64,000 nucleotides of DNA from Solea solea (lineage: Eukaryota > Chordata > Actinopteri > Pleuronectiformes > Soleidae), in contig NC_081142.1 of the NCBI RefSeq assembly GCF_958295425.1, positions 24,650,469-24,714,468 of the forward strand, written 5' to 3'. The translations under genes were made by a program, and so were the position numbers. Positions 18,322 to 30,814 of the stretch are shown here, one piece after another; within the stretch, counting starts at the first letter, position 1; every line of letters begins with the position of its first letter. Below the pieces are notes generated by a model. It saw only the letters and a program-made list of their open reading frames with translations. It did no database searches and was not told the origin of the DNA.

Positions 18322-21300
18322 ACAGATACTCCAGGTTGTTATATCGTATCTGTAGACACTCGAGGTTGTTATATTGTATCTGTAGATACTCAAGGTTGTT
18401 ATATCGTATCTGTAGACACTCGAGGTTGTTATATCGTATCTGTAGACACTCGAGGTTGTTATATTGTATCTGTAGATACTCAAGGTTGTTATATCTTATC
18501 TGTAGATACTCGAGGTTGTTATATTATATCGTATCTGTAGATACTCGAGGTTGTTATATCGTATCTGTAGATACTCGAGGTTGTTATATCGTATCTGTAG
18601 ATACTCGAGGTTGTTATATTGTATCTGTAGATACTCGAGGTTGTTATATCGTATCTGTAGATACTCGAGGTTGTTATATCGTATCTGTAGATACTCGAGG
18701 TTGTTATATCGTATCTGTAGATACTCGAGGTTGTTATATTATATCGTATCTGTAGATACTCGAGGTTGTTATATCGTATCTGTAGATACTCGAGGTTGTT
18801 ATATTGTATCTGTAGGTACTCAAGGTTGTGAGGTTGTATCTGTAGATACTCGAGGTTGTTATATTGTATCTGTAGGTACTCAAGGTTGTGAGGTTGTATC
18901 TGTAGGTACTCGAGGTTGTTATATTGTATCTGTGAGTACTCGAGGTTGTTATATCGTATCTGTAGATACTCGAGGTTGTTATATCGTATCTGTAGATACT
19001 CGAGGTTGTTATATCGTATCTGTAGATACTCGAGGTTGTTATATCTTATCTGTAGATACTCAAGGTTGTTATATCGTATCTGTAGATACTCAAGGTTGTT
19101 ATATCTTATCTGTAGATACTCGAGGTTGTTATATCGTATCTGTAGATACTCGAGGTTGTTATATCGTATCTGTAGATACTCGAGGTTGTTATATTATATC
19201 GTATCTGTAGATACTCGAGGTTGTTATATTGTATCTGTAGATACTCGAGGTTGTTATATCGTATCTGTAGATACTCGAGGTTGTTATATCGTATCTGTAG
19301 ATACTCGAGGTTGTTATATTGTATCTGTAGATACTCAAGGTTGTTATATTGTATCTGTAGATACTTGAGGTTGTTATATTGTATCTGTAGATACTCGAGG
19401 TTGTTATATCGTATCTGTAGATACTCGAGGTTGTTATATTGTATCTGTAGATACTCGAGGTTGTTATATTGTATCTGTAGGTACTCAAGGTTGTGAGGTT
19501 GTATCTGTAGATACTCGAGGTTGTTATATTGTATCTGTAGGTACTCAAGGTTGTGAGGTTGTATCTGTAGGTACTCGAGGTTGTTATATTGTATCTGTGA
19601 GTACTCGAGGTTGTTATATCGTATCTGTAGATACTCGAGGTTGTTATATCGTATCTGTAGATACTCGAGGTTGTTATATCGTATCTGTAGATACTCGAGG
19701 TTGTTATATCGTATCTGTAGATACTCAAGGTTGTTATATCTTATCTGTAGATACTCGAGGTTGTTATATCGTATCTGTAGATACTCGAGGTTGTTATATC
19801 GTATCTGTAGATACTCGAGGGTTTATATCGTATCTGTAGATACTCGAGGTTGTTATATCGTATCTGTAGATACTTGAGGTTGTTATATTGTATCTGTAGA
19901 TACTTGAGGTTGTTATATTGTATCTGTAGATACTCAAGGTTGTTATATTGTATCTGTAGATACTCGAGGTTGTTATATCGTATCTGTAGATACTCAAGGT
20001 TGTTATATCGTATCTGTAGATACTCGAGCTTGTTATATCGTATCCGTAGATACTCGAGGTTGTTATATCGTATCTGTAGATACTCGAGGTTGTGATGTCG
20101 TATCTGTAGACACTCGAGGTTGTTATATCGTATCTGTAGATACTCAAGGATGTTATATCGTATCTGTAGATACTCGAGGTTGTTATATTGTATCTGTAGA
20201 TACTCGAGGTTGTTATATTGTATCTGTAGATACTCGAGGTTGTGATATCTTATCTGTAGATACTCGAGGTTGTTATATTGTATCTGTAGATACTCGAGGT
20301 TGTTATATCGTACCTGTAGATACTCGAGGTTGTGATGTCGTATCTGTAGATACTCAAGGTTGTTATATTGTATCTGTAGATACTCGAGGTTGTTATATTG
20401 TATCTGTAGATACTCGAGGTTGTGATGTCGTATCTGTAGATACTCGAGGTTGTTATGTCGTATCTGTAGATACTCGAGGTTGTTATATCGTATCTGTAGA
20501 TACTCGAGGTTGTGATGTCGTATCTGTAGATACTCGAGGTTGTGATGTCGTATCTGTAGATACTTGAGGTTGTTATATCGTATCTGTAGATACTCGAGGT
20601 TGTTATATCGTATCTGTAGATACTCGAGGTTGTTATATCGTATCTGTAGATACTCAAGGTTGTTATATCGTATCTGTAGATACTCGAGGTTGTGATGTCG
20701 TATCTGTAGATACTCGAGGTTGTTATATCGTATCTGTAGATACTCAAGGTTGTTATATCTTATCTGTAGATACTCAAGGTTGTTATATTGTATCTGTAGA
20801 TACTCGAGGTTGTTATATTGTATCTGTAGATACTCGAGGTTGTGATATCTTATCTGTAGATACTCGAGGTTGTTATATCGTATCTGTAGATACTCAAGGT
20901 TGTTATATCTTATCTGTAGATACTCAAGGTTGTTATATTGTATCTGTGGATACTCGAGGTTGTTATATCGTATCTGTAGATACTCGAGGGTTTATATCGT
21001 ATCTGTAGATACTCGAGGTTGTTATATCGTATCTGTAGGTACTCGAGGTTGTTATATTGTATCTGTAGATACTCGAGGTTGTGATTTCTTATCTGTAGAT
21101 ACTCGAGGTTGTTATATTGTATCTGTAGATACTCGAGGTTGTTATATCGTATCTGTAGATACTCGAGGTTGTTATATCGTATATGTAGATACTCGAGGGT
21201 TTATATCGTATCTGTAGATACTCGAGGTTGTTATATCGTATCTGTAGGTACTCGAGGTTGTTATATCGTATCTGTAGATACTTGAGGTTGTTATATTGTA

Positions 21301-22563
21301 TCTGTAGATACTCGAGGTTGTTATATTGTATCTGTAGATACTCAAGGTTGTTATATCGTATCTGTAGATACTCGAGGTTGTGATGTCATATCTGTAGATA
21401 CTCAAGGTTGTTATATTGTATCTGTAGATACTCGAGGTTGTTATATTGTATCTGTAGATACTCGAGGTTGTGATGTCGTATCTGTAGATACTCGAGGTTG
21501 TTATGTCGTATCTGTAGATACTCAAGGTTGTTATATTGTATCTGTAGATACTCGAGGTTGTGATGTCATATCTGTAGATACTCGAGGTTGTGATGTCGTA
21601 TCTGTAGATACTCGAGGTTGTTATATCGTATCTGTAGATACTCGAGGTTGTTATATCGTATCTGTAGATACTCGAGGTTGTTATATCTTATCTGTAGATA
21701 CTCAAGGTTGTTATGTCGTATCTGTAGATACTCAAGGTTGTTATGTCGTATCTGTAGATACTCGAGGTTGTTATATCGTATCTGTAGATACTCGAGGTTG
21801 TGATGTCGTATCTGTAGATACTCGAGGTTGTTATGTCGTATCTGTAGATACTCAAGGTTGTTATATTGTATCTGTAGATACTCGAGGTTGTGATGTCATA
21901 TCTGTAGATACTCGAGGTTGTGATGTCGTATCTGTAGATACTCGAGGTTGTTATATCGTATCTGTAGATACTCGAGGTTGTTATATCGTATCTGTAGATA
22001 CTCGAGGTTGTTATATCTTATCTGTAGATACTCAAGGTTGTTATGTCGTATCTGTAGATACTCAAGGTTGTTATGTCGTATCTGTAGATACTCGAGGTTG
22101 TTATATCGTATCTGTAGATACTCGAGGTTGTGATGTTGTATCTGTAGATACTCGAGGTTGTTATATCGTATCTGTAGATACTCGAGGTTGTTATGTCGTA
22201 TCTGTAGATACTCGAGGTTGTGATGTCGTATCTGTAGATACTCGAGGTTGTGATGTCGTATCTGTAGATACTCGAGGTTGTGATATCGTATCTGTAGATA
22301 CTCGAGGTTGTTATATCGTATCTGTAGATACTCGAGGTTGTGATGTCGTATCTGTAGATACTCGAGGTTGTGATGTCGTATCTGTAGATACTCGAGGTTG
22401 TGATGTCGTATCTGTAGATACTCAAGGTTGTTATATCGTATCTGTAGATACTCGAGGTTGTTATATCTTATCTGTAGATACTCGAGGTTGTTATATCGTA
22501 TCTGTAGATACTCGAGGTTGTTATATCGTATCCGTAGATACTCGAGGTTGTGACGTCATATCT
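18322..22563. repeat. 4.2-kb minisatellite, 30-bp unit
   Basis: About 140 head-to-tail copies of a 30-base unit made of CTCGAGGTTGTTATATCG followed by TATCTGTAGATA. Unit variants include ATCG/ATTG, CTCGAG/CTCAAG/CTTGAG and TTATATCG/TGATGTCG. A few units are 35 bases (extra ATATT, near 18525, 18737 and 19188) or 29 bases (GGGTTTATATCG, near 19815, 20985 and 21195). Because 30 is divisible by three, frames of 60-219 codons stay open on both strands, with 10-residue repeats such as VSVDTRGCYI and SIYRYDITTS. These are not considered genes, since they have no start context, no unique sequence and no splice signals. Confidence 0.98.
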
Positions 22564-22984
22564 TGAAACAATGATATTTCTACACTAAACTGAGGATTTG
22601 CACCTGGATTAACAAATAACAAGTCACTAGAAACATATTAAACACTGGTTTACACCTGCAAACAATAGTTTAGAGGTTTAGTTACACTGTAAACAGAATT
22701 AGATTTAGTAAAAATAGGCGTTGGGTAATTTTCAGGAGACGGTTTGAGGGAGAAAGAAGCTGCAGGAGATGACGACGTGGAAAAACACTTTGACTCCAAC
22801 GTTCACGACTAAATTAGACACAAGAGCCAGAAATATCTGCTCATTCATTTTTTAAAGATTAGAGGACGTTACAAAGAAACAGCAGTGTCATGTCTGTCTG
22901 TGTGTCTGTCTGTCTGTCTCTCTCTCTCTGTGTGTGTGTGTGTGTCTCTCTGTGTGTGTGCGCGCGCGTGTGTGTGTGTTAGGC
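22564..22984. repeat. Intronic DNA with (TGTC)n/(TG)n cluster
   Basis: Unique sequence to about 22885, then TGTCTGTCTGTC, CTCTCT, (TG)n and CGCGCG runs to about 22980. Confidence 0.85.
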
Positions 22985-24015
22985 AGAAGCTGTTAAACCC
23001 GAGGAACCCGGTGGAATTTGCATGCTACAGTTACATTTGTGCCAAAATGGCTTTTTGCGACGCCGAGTGAAGTCCATGAATCTTTCCTGTCACATGGAGC
23101 CTTTAGTGTCGACTCGCCTCACGCTGCGACTCCTGAGCTTTCTAAGTGGCTCAGTGTCGAGGCCACACCCCTCGTTAGTGGGGAGGGTTCATTATGCAAA
23201 TGATCCTGCTGGAGCGGTATCAACGAGGCGCACGCTCCGTTATCATTTTCCGCCGCCGGGGCTCCTCTTCTCCCCGATCGCTCATACGGAATCATGGCCT
23301 AATAGCATCCCATTAACATAATTGCCAGCACAACTAGTGTTCCGTGTCTCAGAGCCACTCTGCTGCTCTGCCAGCCGAAAAAAGAGAGGAGAGGGTGGGT
23401 GAGGGGGTGGAGGGAGAAAAAATTTAATTAAGCCACTGTGGCCCCCCCCGCCCCCCACAGTAATTTTTTGTTTTTCTTTTTTTTGTCCTAGTGAGGACGG
23501 ACAAGCTTTTGTTTTGAAGAGACTTGGAGAGAAGTTGACGAGGTGCTCAATATTCCACTCATCACGTCCAGACCTCGTCAGCCAGGCAAAATAAAAACCC
23601 CCATTATTTTTTAATTAATTCTTAATTAAAATATATTACAGCGTCGACTCCGCAAATCTCTCTTAATGTGAAGATGCATATTTACACATCTTTAATTAAC
23701 ATGGCACATTCCTTCAGTCTAATCAGCCGTGGGCACATCTGAGCACCAGGCTGCCGGGGAACACGGTGGTGACGGCGGTGGAGCGTTCAGACCCTCAAAG
23801 TGCCACAGTGGCCTCATAAGGACAGTCAGCGGGGAACTTTAGCAGCTCCAGGAGCGACGGGCCGACACATTCACTCACTCCATTAAGACTCTGCTGCAGC
23901 AACAGTAGCAGCAGCAGCAGCGAGGGGGGAAACAGTGGGAACAGGGAGCCATAATCATGCACCGCGCTCCTCCTGCACGCTGCCATTACCACGCCCCCTC
24001 AGCTCTGTGGCTGCA
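22985..24015. promoter_or_regulatory. Candidate conserved non-coding cluster with POU octamers
   Basis: About 1 kb of repeat-poor DNA. It holds ATTTGCAT at 23016-23023 and its inverse ATGCAAAT at 23194-23201. It also has AGCATCCCATTAACATAATT near 23304, TTAATTAATTCTTAATTAAA near 23610, and TTAATTAACATGGCACATTC near 23692. The paired octamers, clustered homeodomain cores and lack of transposon remnants suggest an enhancer or conserved block. Function and conservation are inferred only. Confidence 0.4.
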
Positions 24016-25079
24016 GCCACCCGTGCTGCTCTGATGAATTGATTGACACCATTTTCCATCTTACGCTGCTGTCAGGGCAAAAAAAAAAGAAAAGAAAAAA
24101 GACTGAGCCACACACACAGCAGCAGCAGCGGCGGCAGCAGTAGCGGCTCTGTGGTCACAGCTGAAGCTTCTCCACCAGGACACAAACACAAACTGTATCT
24201 AAAACAAGTGCATCAATAGCAAAAACATGTGTTTTAATGTAGAAATGACGACGTAAAGACAACAACTCTGTGATAATCGATATATTGCGAGACAATCATA
24301 TATGGAAACATGACGATATTCGTCTCAAACAACACGTGAAAAGTTAACGCTTATTCACAACATAGAGAAAGGTCAAAGGTCATGAGCGTGAATGGAGCAC
24401 CTGTTAACGTAGCTGATGCCCTGAGAGTGAAACTTTAGAGCGACTTCATTTATTCATTCAAATATTGATATTCGCCTGGTGTATGTATGATCATGTTGCA
24501 CAAGGATGGACGGCGATACATCACCAACTTTGTATTTCATTTAATTTAAAATAGTTTGCTTTTCTTCACAAAAATGACAGAATTCACAGCCGTTTATTCT
24601 GAGAAAGAGCTGTTTTAAGACACTTAAATAGCATTTTGTGAACTGAAGCAGTATAAACCACTGAGGAGCTGCTGGTCTACTGTTCTTCAGCGGTTTCATA
24701 GTCAGTAAAAAGTCACGATTATCACCTCCTTATCAACACATCCTTGTTATTGTTGTTGGTATTATGGTTTAGGGACACCTGGATGTGAGATGAAATGCTT
24801 TAAATGCATTTTGTTGAGTTAAAGCTGAGGAACTTAAAGGGAAAGTGATTCAGAGAACTCACCGTGTGCAAATTAAACTAAAAAAAAGATATTTAATGGG
24901 AGAAAATTATTAAAAAAACAAAAAACAAAACAGAAGTGATTAGAAAGCATCTTTGCGTGTCCCAGGACCCTCACAACAGCGACCTGTTCAGTCTGTGGTG
25001 GAATAGCCTGTTCACGGCTCAGAGGATGTGAGGTGAATGTAAGAAAACTGCTCCTCCACTGCAGCCTCACAGCTCAATA
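24016..25079. other. Intronic DNA, no gene
   Basis: TGATTGACAC, close to a PBX-MEIS site, lies at 24040-24049. An A-rich tract and a GCAGCAGCAG(C)GGCGGCAG run follow at about 24065-24145. The rest is AT-rich and structureless to the eye. Confidence 0.4.
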
Positions 25080-25181
25080 ACACGTCTGGCCTCGTTACGC
25101 TAATCACAATGACAACTAAATAAGCACAATTAGCAGTCAGCCAGGCAATCTCACTGCTGCTGCCACCACCAGCAATGCTGC

Positions 25182-25213
<32 letters not shown>

Positions 25214-25640
25214 ATGGTTTCACTCCCAAAATGATCCTGAGACAGAAAACCAGCAACACTTTCTTCATCAAGTAAAAGATACTGATGCCGATGAAGGTTA
25301 CAGCAGCGTCTTTTATTCCAGGACGAGTGAGAAGACACTTCTGGTCATTTGTCCTCCGCGGTCAAGAAAATCAACACACAACAAACAGCCTTATCTTAAC
25401 ACAATAAATAATGCAACAGTGGGGACATGAAACAAACACACATTCATACAGGAGGCTGCTCTCTGCTGCACTCTCTCTTTCCCGGCTGTTTTAATTTGAC
25501 ACCTTGAGCTGGGGTAACTAGGTGGGGAGTGAGGAGCCGCAGAGGAATTCATTAGCCGCGCCACTGCAGGGTCCTGGCTCGCAGCGTTAATGACATTGGA
25601 GGATAGGGAAACGAGACAGCCCGGACGCAAAATGAAATAA
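25080..25640. promoter_or_regulatory. Candidate conserved non-coding blocks
   Basis: Two repeat-poor blocks, 25080-25160 (TTACGCTAATCACAATGACA, then TAAGCACAATTAGCAG) and 25480-25635 (GGAATTCATTAGCCGCGCCA, then CAGCGTTAATGACATTGG), flank a (CTG)n run at about 25168-25203. The motif content resembles homeodomain-bound enhancers. Not verified. Confidence 0.3.
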
Positions 25641-25806
25641 ACATGAGGACTGTCAGTGGTGACAGCGTCGGCTGAGGGGACAGAGACGTTTGGGCCGGAG
25701 ACCTTCAGCCTGTACGATCAGAGCAGACGGCTCCTGGTCCACAACCATATTAGAGCCGGAGAACAGTCGTCCTCAGCAGGCCTGAGATTCACTCTGACAG
25801 ACAGAG

Positions 25807-25841
<35 letters not shown>

Positions 25842-26299
25842 GCATTGATCTTTCTGAGCTTCACTCTTCATATCATTAAAAACATCCATCACTTGGCGCT
25901 CTCCTGCAGCATTCAGATACATGACTGCAATTAAATTATTAATGTCACAGCACCCCCTCCTCCTCCTCCTCTCCTCCTCCTCCTCCATACAAACTGCACT
26001 CTTAATGTGGCTGCTGAAAGACATTAAATATACAGCAATCTTTGTCTGGCCTCAGCATGGATCAATTCAAATGACTCTGAAAATAACACGGGGAGAAGAG
26101 AGAGGGACGTTACGTCTACAGTGTGAAGACAAAAGACAAAGAAAAGACGCTACAGTGGTTTCATTTCTCTGAATAGAAATGTCAGACACTGACACGTTAG
26201 CGACTGACGCACAAATGTGCTAAACGGCGTTCCAACGGCGGTCCTCGGAAGTCTAAGTAGGGAATAGGAATGCTGAGAGAGCTTCACATGTCCTGTGAT
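25641..26299. repeat. Intronic DNA with (GT)n and (CTC)n
   Basis: A GT run lies at 25808-25838, and a CTCCTC run lies at about 25957-25986. No gene is visible. Confidence 0.7.
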
Positions 26300-26545
26300 G
26301 AAGTGGTTAATGTTAGCGTCACAGCTAGGTTTGCTAACTACCCAGCTAACTCTTCTATAACGAGGTGTTTCAGACATTAATTTATCATCAGGAAACACGT
26401 CCACAGACACCGTTACAGTTCACCGAGGATTTATTCAGTGAATGTTAGCATTATAGCTGTTTGGTTTTTGCTAACTGCCCAGCTAACTCTTCTATAATGA
26501 GGTGTTTCAGACATTAATTTATTGTTTGGTTTTTGCTAACTAGCA
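26300..26545 (+). repeat. Local direct duplication
   Basis: CCAGCTAACTCTTCTATAAC and GAGGTGTTTCAGACATTAAT occur at about 26341 and again, nearly unchanged, at about 26478. The shared element is about 60-80 bases, including the preceding GTTAGC...TTTGCTAACT. A partial third repeat (GGTTTTTGCTAACTAGCAAG) follows at about 26526. Confidence 0.75.
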
Positions 26546-28599
26546 AGCTAATCTCACCCATTATGGTGAATTGTAGACATCGAACCCTCTCATGACCATC
26601 ATGAGGATTTATTTTGACGTGCTGGTGAATCTGTGACAGGATGGAAGTCCTGGGGTTCTACCGTAATGACAAGTATATGGGCGCAAAGCTCTATTTCTCC
26701 GCTAGTTTTTGAATTTTCTAGATATCTCTAGACAAATCCTGTCGGTGATGACAGGATGGTCACAGAAGACTTAAAACATGGTAAAAATGCCAAAAATGAA
26801 GCAGTTGAAGCAAAAATGTGTGCGTTCCTTCATTCTTTTGTTCCCACTAAAGTCAATAGAAATCCATGTTATTTGACCCTGGAGAGAACGCTGATTAAAC
26901 ACATTAGCACTGACCAATGAGGACGACAGCAGCTTTAAACCACTGCACTGCGAGTCACTTTGTTAAACCATGCTAATTCTCAATAACAACAAAGCGATAA
27001 AGTCTTCTCAGTCTGTGTGACTTTCACCACCAACATAAAATAAAAGCCAGTGGCAACAGAAGCAAGTGCAGCAAACATGACGGCATCTGGACGCTAACAC
27101 GGTCCTGCAGGCTGCAGCTTCACTTTACAGCCACAATATAATGAGTCAGACGCCTTCACCACCGCTTTTATACAATTAGAGAGAAAAGGAAAGAGTGTTG
27201 TCAGCGAAAAGACGTGGAGTCTATACAACGAAACAACAAAGCACACAAAGGAACGAGTGATTCATGTCGAGATTCGACTGAGGACGGTCTGTGTTTGTGA
27301 GGCCTCTTCATGAGAGCCTTTCATCTGCTGCTCCTCCAAGGACACAATGAAGCTGTCAGTCCGTCAGTCAGTCAGTCAGTCAGTCAGGACGCAGTCTCCT
27401 CGGCTCGATGTGACACCAGCGCTCTCCCTCTCTCTGAGAAGGAGCTGCACAAATGACCTCCCTGTTTTAGCCGCGTCACTCAGATTTCAATAGTTTAATA
27501 AGCAGGCGTCTGCGTGGACGAGCGTGGGACGAGCGTTGGTGGGTTTTCTGACACCTGTCTCTCGTGGGGACGTGGCCCCGGCTTTGATATGACAGGGGAC
27601 ACAGAAGATCACAAATCTACTCTCATCTCCCCACATACACTAGGATCTGTCCACACCTGTGAAGTATTAGATTCAGGTGTTTAAGTCGGGCTTTGGTCTC
27701 TGGGCTTCTGATCTCCAGTGAAGGACAATCTCAGCACTTCAGAGACATTTTGGACAAATCTATGCTTCCATATTTGTGTCAACAGTTTAAAGGAAGGTCC
27801 TTTTTCTATTCCAACATGACAACATGTGTCCCAGTGGACAAAGTCACTACTTCATGAGTCAGGAGTAAACCTGAGATTAACCAAACTGTGACTTTATCAC
27901 ATGATCTGAACGTGAAACCGTGATGATAGTTCACAATTCATTTCGTGAATTTTGTGTTTTTCCAACAGATTACAGCGGAAACAAATAAACCAATGTTCTG
28001 ACAAAAAGTGTCACAAGATGTAATAAAAAACAAAAAAAAACTGATAACTACTTTTACAAAATAAGCCAACATCTCATACATGAGCAAGGAAGTGTGACGA
28101 CATTTTGTAAAGTTACATAAATCATGTTGCTAACGTTCCAAAATAATTATTACCAGTGTTTCGTCAATGATTAGCCTGCTATTGCTAGCTGGTAAACTTT
28201 AGCCTCAGTGGCTAAAGGCTAATTTTCACTCAATATTAGATTTCTCAATGAAGAAATATGGACTTTTCTTGTAAAAAACTACAGATACAGAGAAATCAAA
28301 TGAACTAATGTTACAAAACCCTAACTTCTCATGTTGTAAGGGTTAAAAATGTCAGGATCCGTTTTGTTAGCTTTGGTTTTATAGCCTAGCTTCTCCACAC
28401 TTAGTGACTACAGCTTTATCTCGATGTTTCTCTAAGACTCCACACTGGAGCAAGCGCCCTCTTCTGTCCTGAATGTATTTATTATGATGAACCTGAAGCC
28501 ACAGAAATGTTACTGGGTCACATTTATGAGACGCTGATGAGCGTGTGTGTGTGTGTGTGTGTGGGCAGACTCTCGCCGTGCTCTCTGACCACAGTTAGA
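26546..28599. other. Intronic DNA, no gene
   Basis: A (CAGT)n run lies at about 27356-27387, and a (TG)n run at 28543-28562. No coding frame over 80 codons has recognisable content. I see nothing else. Confidence 0.45.
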
Positions 28600-29290
28600 A
28601 ACAATATGACAAATTGGCCTAGTTTTCCCTTTAATTAATCACGTGTGTGTGACAGTTACCTGAGCCTCACATCATCATTAGTGAGGAGCAGAGGAAGCCC
28701 CGGCTACGTCTGATCACAGAGGAGGAAACACCTCATTAACTCACTTTACAGCAACACGGCAGAATATTTACACTGTGCTTTTGTGCCTTGTCTCGTGATA
28801 GCAAATGGAACAGTACAGTATATATACTGTAGTATAGAGAACCATCAGATAAACACTCACACATTTTTCTGGATACTATTTTTACCATTTGCTGCTTAGA
28901 TCACTGATTTATTTTCCAGTCCCAGACTGTTATATTAGTGCACCGGGGACACCATGGTGTAAATACTGTGGGAAAACTTATAGGATTCCACACTCACAGA
29001 GTACTTTGATTTGACAGGTGTTTCATTCTTATCCAAATCCACAGGTAACACATTTAACATATTTAACCATGAGAGCGAGCAGACGGTGGCAAAGATCACA
29101 GCGTTTGCCTTTATTCTGTCTGAGAGTGAGAGCGTGAATGTGATTAAAGGACACACACATGTGTGGACGCGACATGCCACACAACAGAAAGTCATTGTTC
29201 CAGCGTCTCGCCGAGAAACGGATGCTGCCTTTCAGGACCAGAGGAGAGACTACGAATGATTGACAGCTCCATCTTTACACAGGGCATCCA

Positions 29291-29294
<4 letters not shown>
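28600..29294. promoter_or_regulatory. Intronic DNA with PBX-MEIS type decamer
   Basis: The segment 28600-28680 has TTAATTAATCACGTG and CAAATTGGCC motifs. At 29257-29266 the decamer TGATTGACAG occurs. This is the binding sequence established for PBX-PREP/MEIS dimers. In the intron of a PBX gene this would allow auto-regulation, but a 10-base match alone is weak. Confidence 0.3.
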
Positions 29295-29346
<52 letters not shown>

Positions 29347-29347
29347 G
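29295..29347 (+). repeat. (GA)n microsatellite
   Basis: An AGAGAG run with one AGATAGAG interruption. The overlapping Arg-Glu and Leu-Ser frames are artefacts. Confidence 0.95.
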
Positions 29348-29565
29348 GAGGCCACATCCTCCCACTGAGTCCAATGTTCATCCAGAAGACGAGATTGAAA
29401 ATTAAAAATAAACCAAAGCACAAATGTTATTTAACGTAAAGTGTTTGGTGTCTTGTATCGTGTTTGGATGATTATCAGCTTCATATACAAGAAGTCCTCC
29501 ACATACCTGGATCATGTGATTGGAAGTCTGACTACTCCTGAATGTAAACCCTGCTCTTTGTCCCT
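29348..29565. other. Intronic DNA, no gene
   Basis: Short unique sequence with no recognised structure. Confidence 0.4.
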
Positions 29566-29672
29566 GAAGTAGAAGGAGACCGCGTCTAAACTGCAGTGCT
29601 GTTGGTGGACATGTCCTCCTCGTTTGTCTCACCATTAACATGAACAGGGACGAGACAAACAGAGAGACAGCA
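29566..29672 (+). repeat. Dispersed repeat A, copy 2
   Basis: GAAGTAGAAGGAGACCGCGT, CTGTTGGTGGACATGTCCTC, GTCTCACCATTAACATGAAC and GAGAGACAGCAACC correspond block by block to 1453-1575. Confidence 0.6.
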
Positions 29673-30814
29673 ACCAGGAACTGAACCCACAACCATGGCT
29701 CAACACTTTTTTAATACTTTTACTTTTAAAAGTGAAGTAGATTTATTAGTAGATATATTGAAGAGACTTTTGATACTTAAGTATAGTAAATGTCATGTAC
29801 TTTTAAGTCATTTTCTGGTCACATATGTACTTTTATACAAGAGTGTGTATTATATTCTGATTATTTGTGTCCATGTAAACGCAGCTACTGTCACTGTCCG
29901 GCTCATGAGGAGAAACAAAAGACGACCATGAAGATAAAGGTGGACGTTAAGTCTTCATGGGTTCCATACTCCGGCTCCGGCTCCGGTACTCCGGCTCCGT
30001 AGTCCGGCACCATTTGCATCCTTCACAGGAGATGAAGATGGATGGTGAGAATCAGTGTCAGTGAGACGAGCGTTTCATCAAGGTTGTTCTCTCCTCCAAA
30101 ACTCCTGAAACCTCTTTATCTCGTCGCTGTTGTCGGAGTATTAACTTATCAACAGCATCTCTCTACAGCGGCGGCGGGAATTTATCTGCAGTGACAACAA
30201 AGACAGAAGCTCCGAGACTAGATTATCACGAGGATTCATTTTCACCATCGTCTTTATCACTGATGACTGAGTGACGCAGTGATTTAAACTGCTGGGATTT
30301 ATTATCAGACAAATACGATCCAAACCAGAAACATCTTAGAAACATTTCACACGTCAACTTTGTCTCAGGCCAAGTCACAAATATAAAAACTTAGAATAAT
30401 ATTAATATATAAACTATTACAGTTTTTCTTTTTACAAACTAAATATTAAGTTCATGAATCTGGTCATTAAAGAAACCAGATATTTTCATGACTTGGCAGC
30501 TTTTATCATTAAAAATGTGTGCACTTACATTAATAAGAAACAAAAGGCAAAAATGATCCCAAAATTGTGTCAGTGTTCACAGATTCTCTCATTGTTATTG
30601 TCACCAAAATAACTGCAATTCACAATATTATTGTATTCATTATATTTTACACTCTCATGTCACTATATATATAAATTTAACATCTGTGTATTGACCATTT
30701 GTACTAATGATAAAACGTGGGAAACTCTCACATAACGTTTTCAGGTTATATTTTTATTTTTTCTTGGATTTGCTCGCGTTTACTCAAAGGAACAATGAAT
30801 CCAGTTGCAAAAAA
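29673..30814. other. Intronic DNA, no gene
   Basis: A small CTCCGG/TACTCCGGCTCCGG tandem lies at about 29967-30007. The remainder is AT-rich, with no recognisable coding or repeat content. Confidence 0.4.

Noticed and set aside
18312..22425. Open frames of 60-219 codons on both strands with 10-residue repeats (VSVDTRGCYI, RYSRLLYRIC, SIYRYDITTS)
   Set aside because: They follow from a 30-base unit without stops in several frames. No unique coding sequence, start context or splice signals. The same frames are open on opposite strands.
18322..22563. CRISPR-like array (regular short repeats)
   Set aside because: The units are contiguous with no unique spacers, and the genome is a vertebrate.
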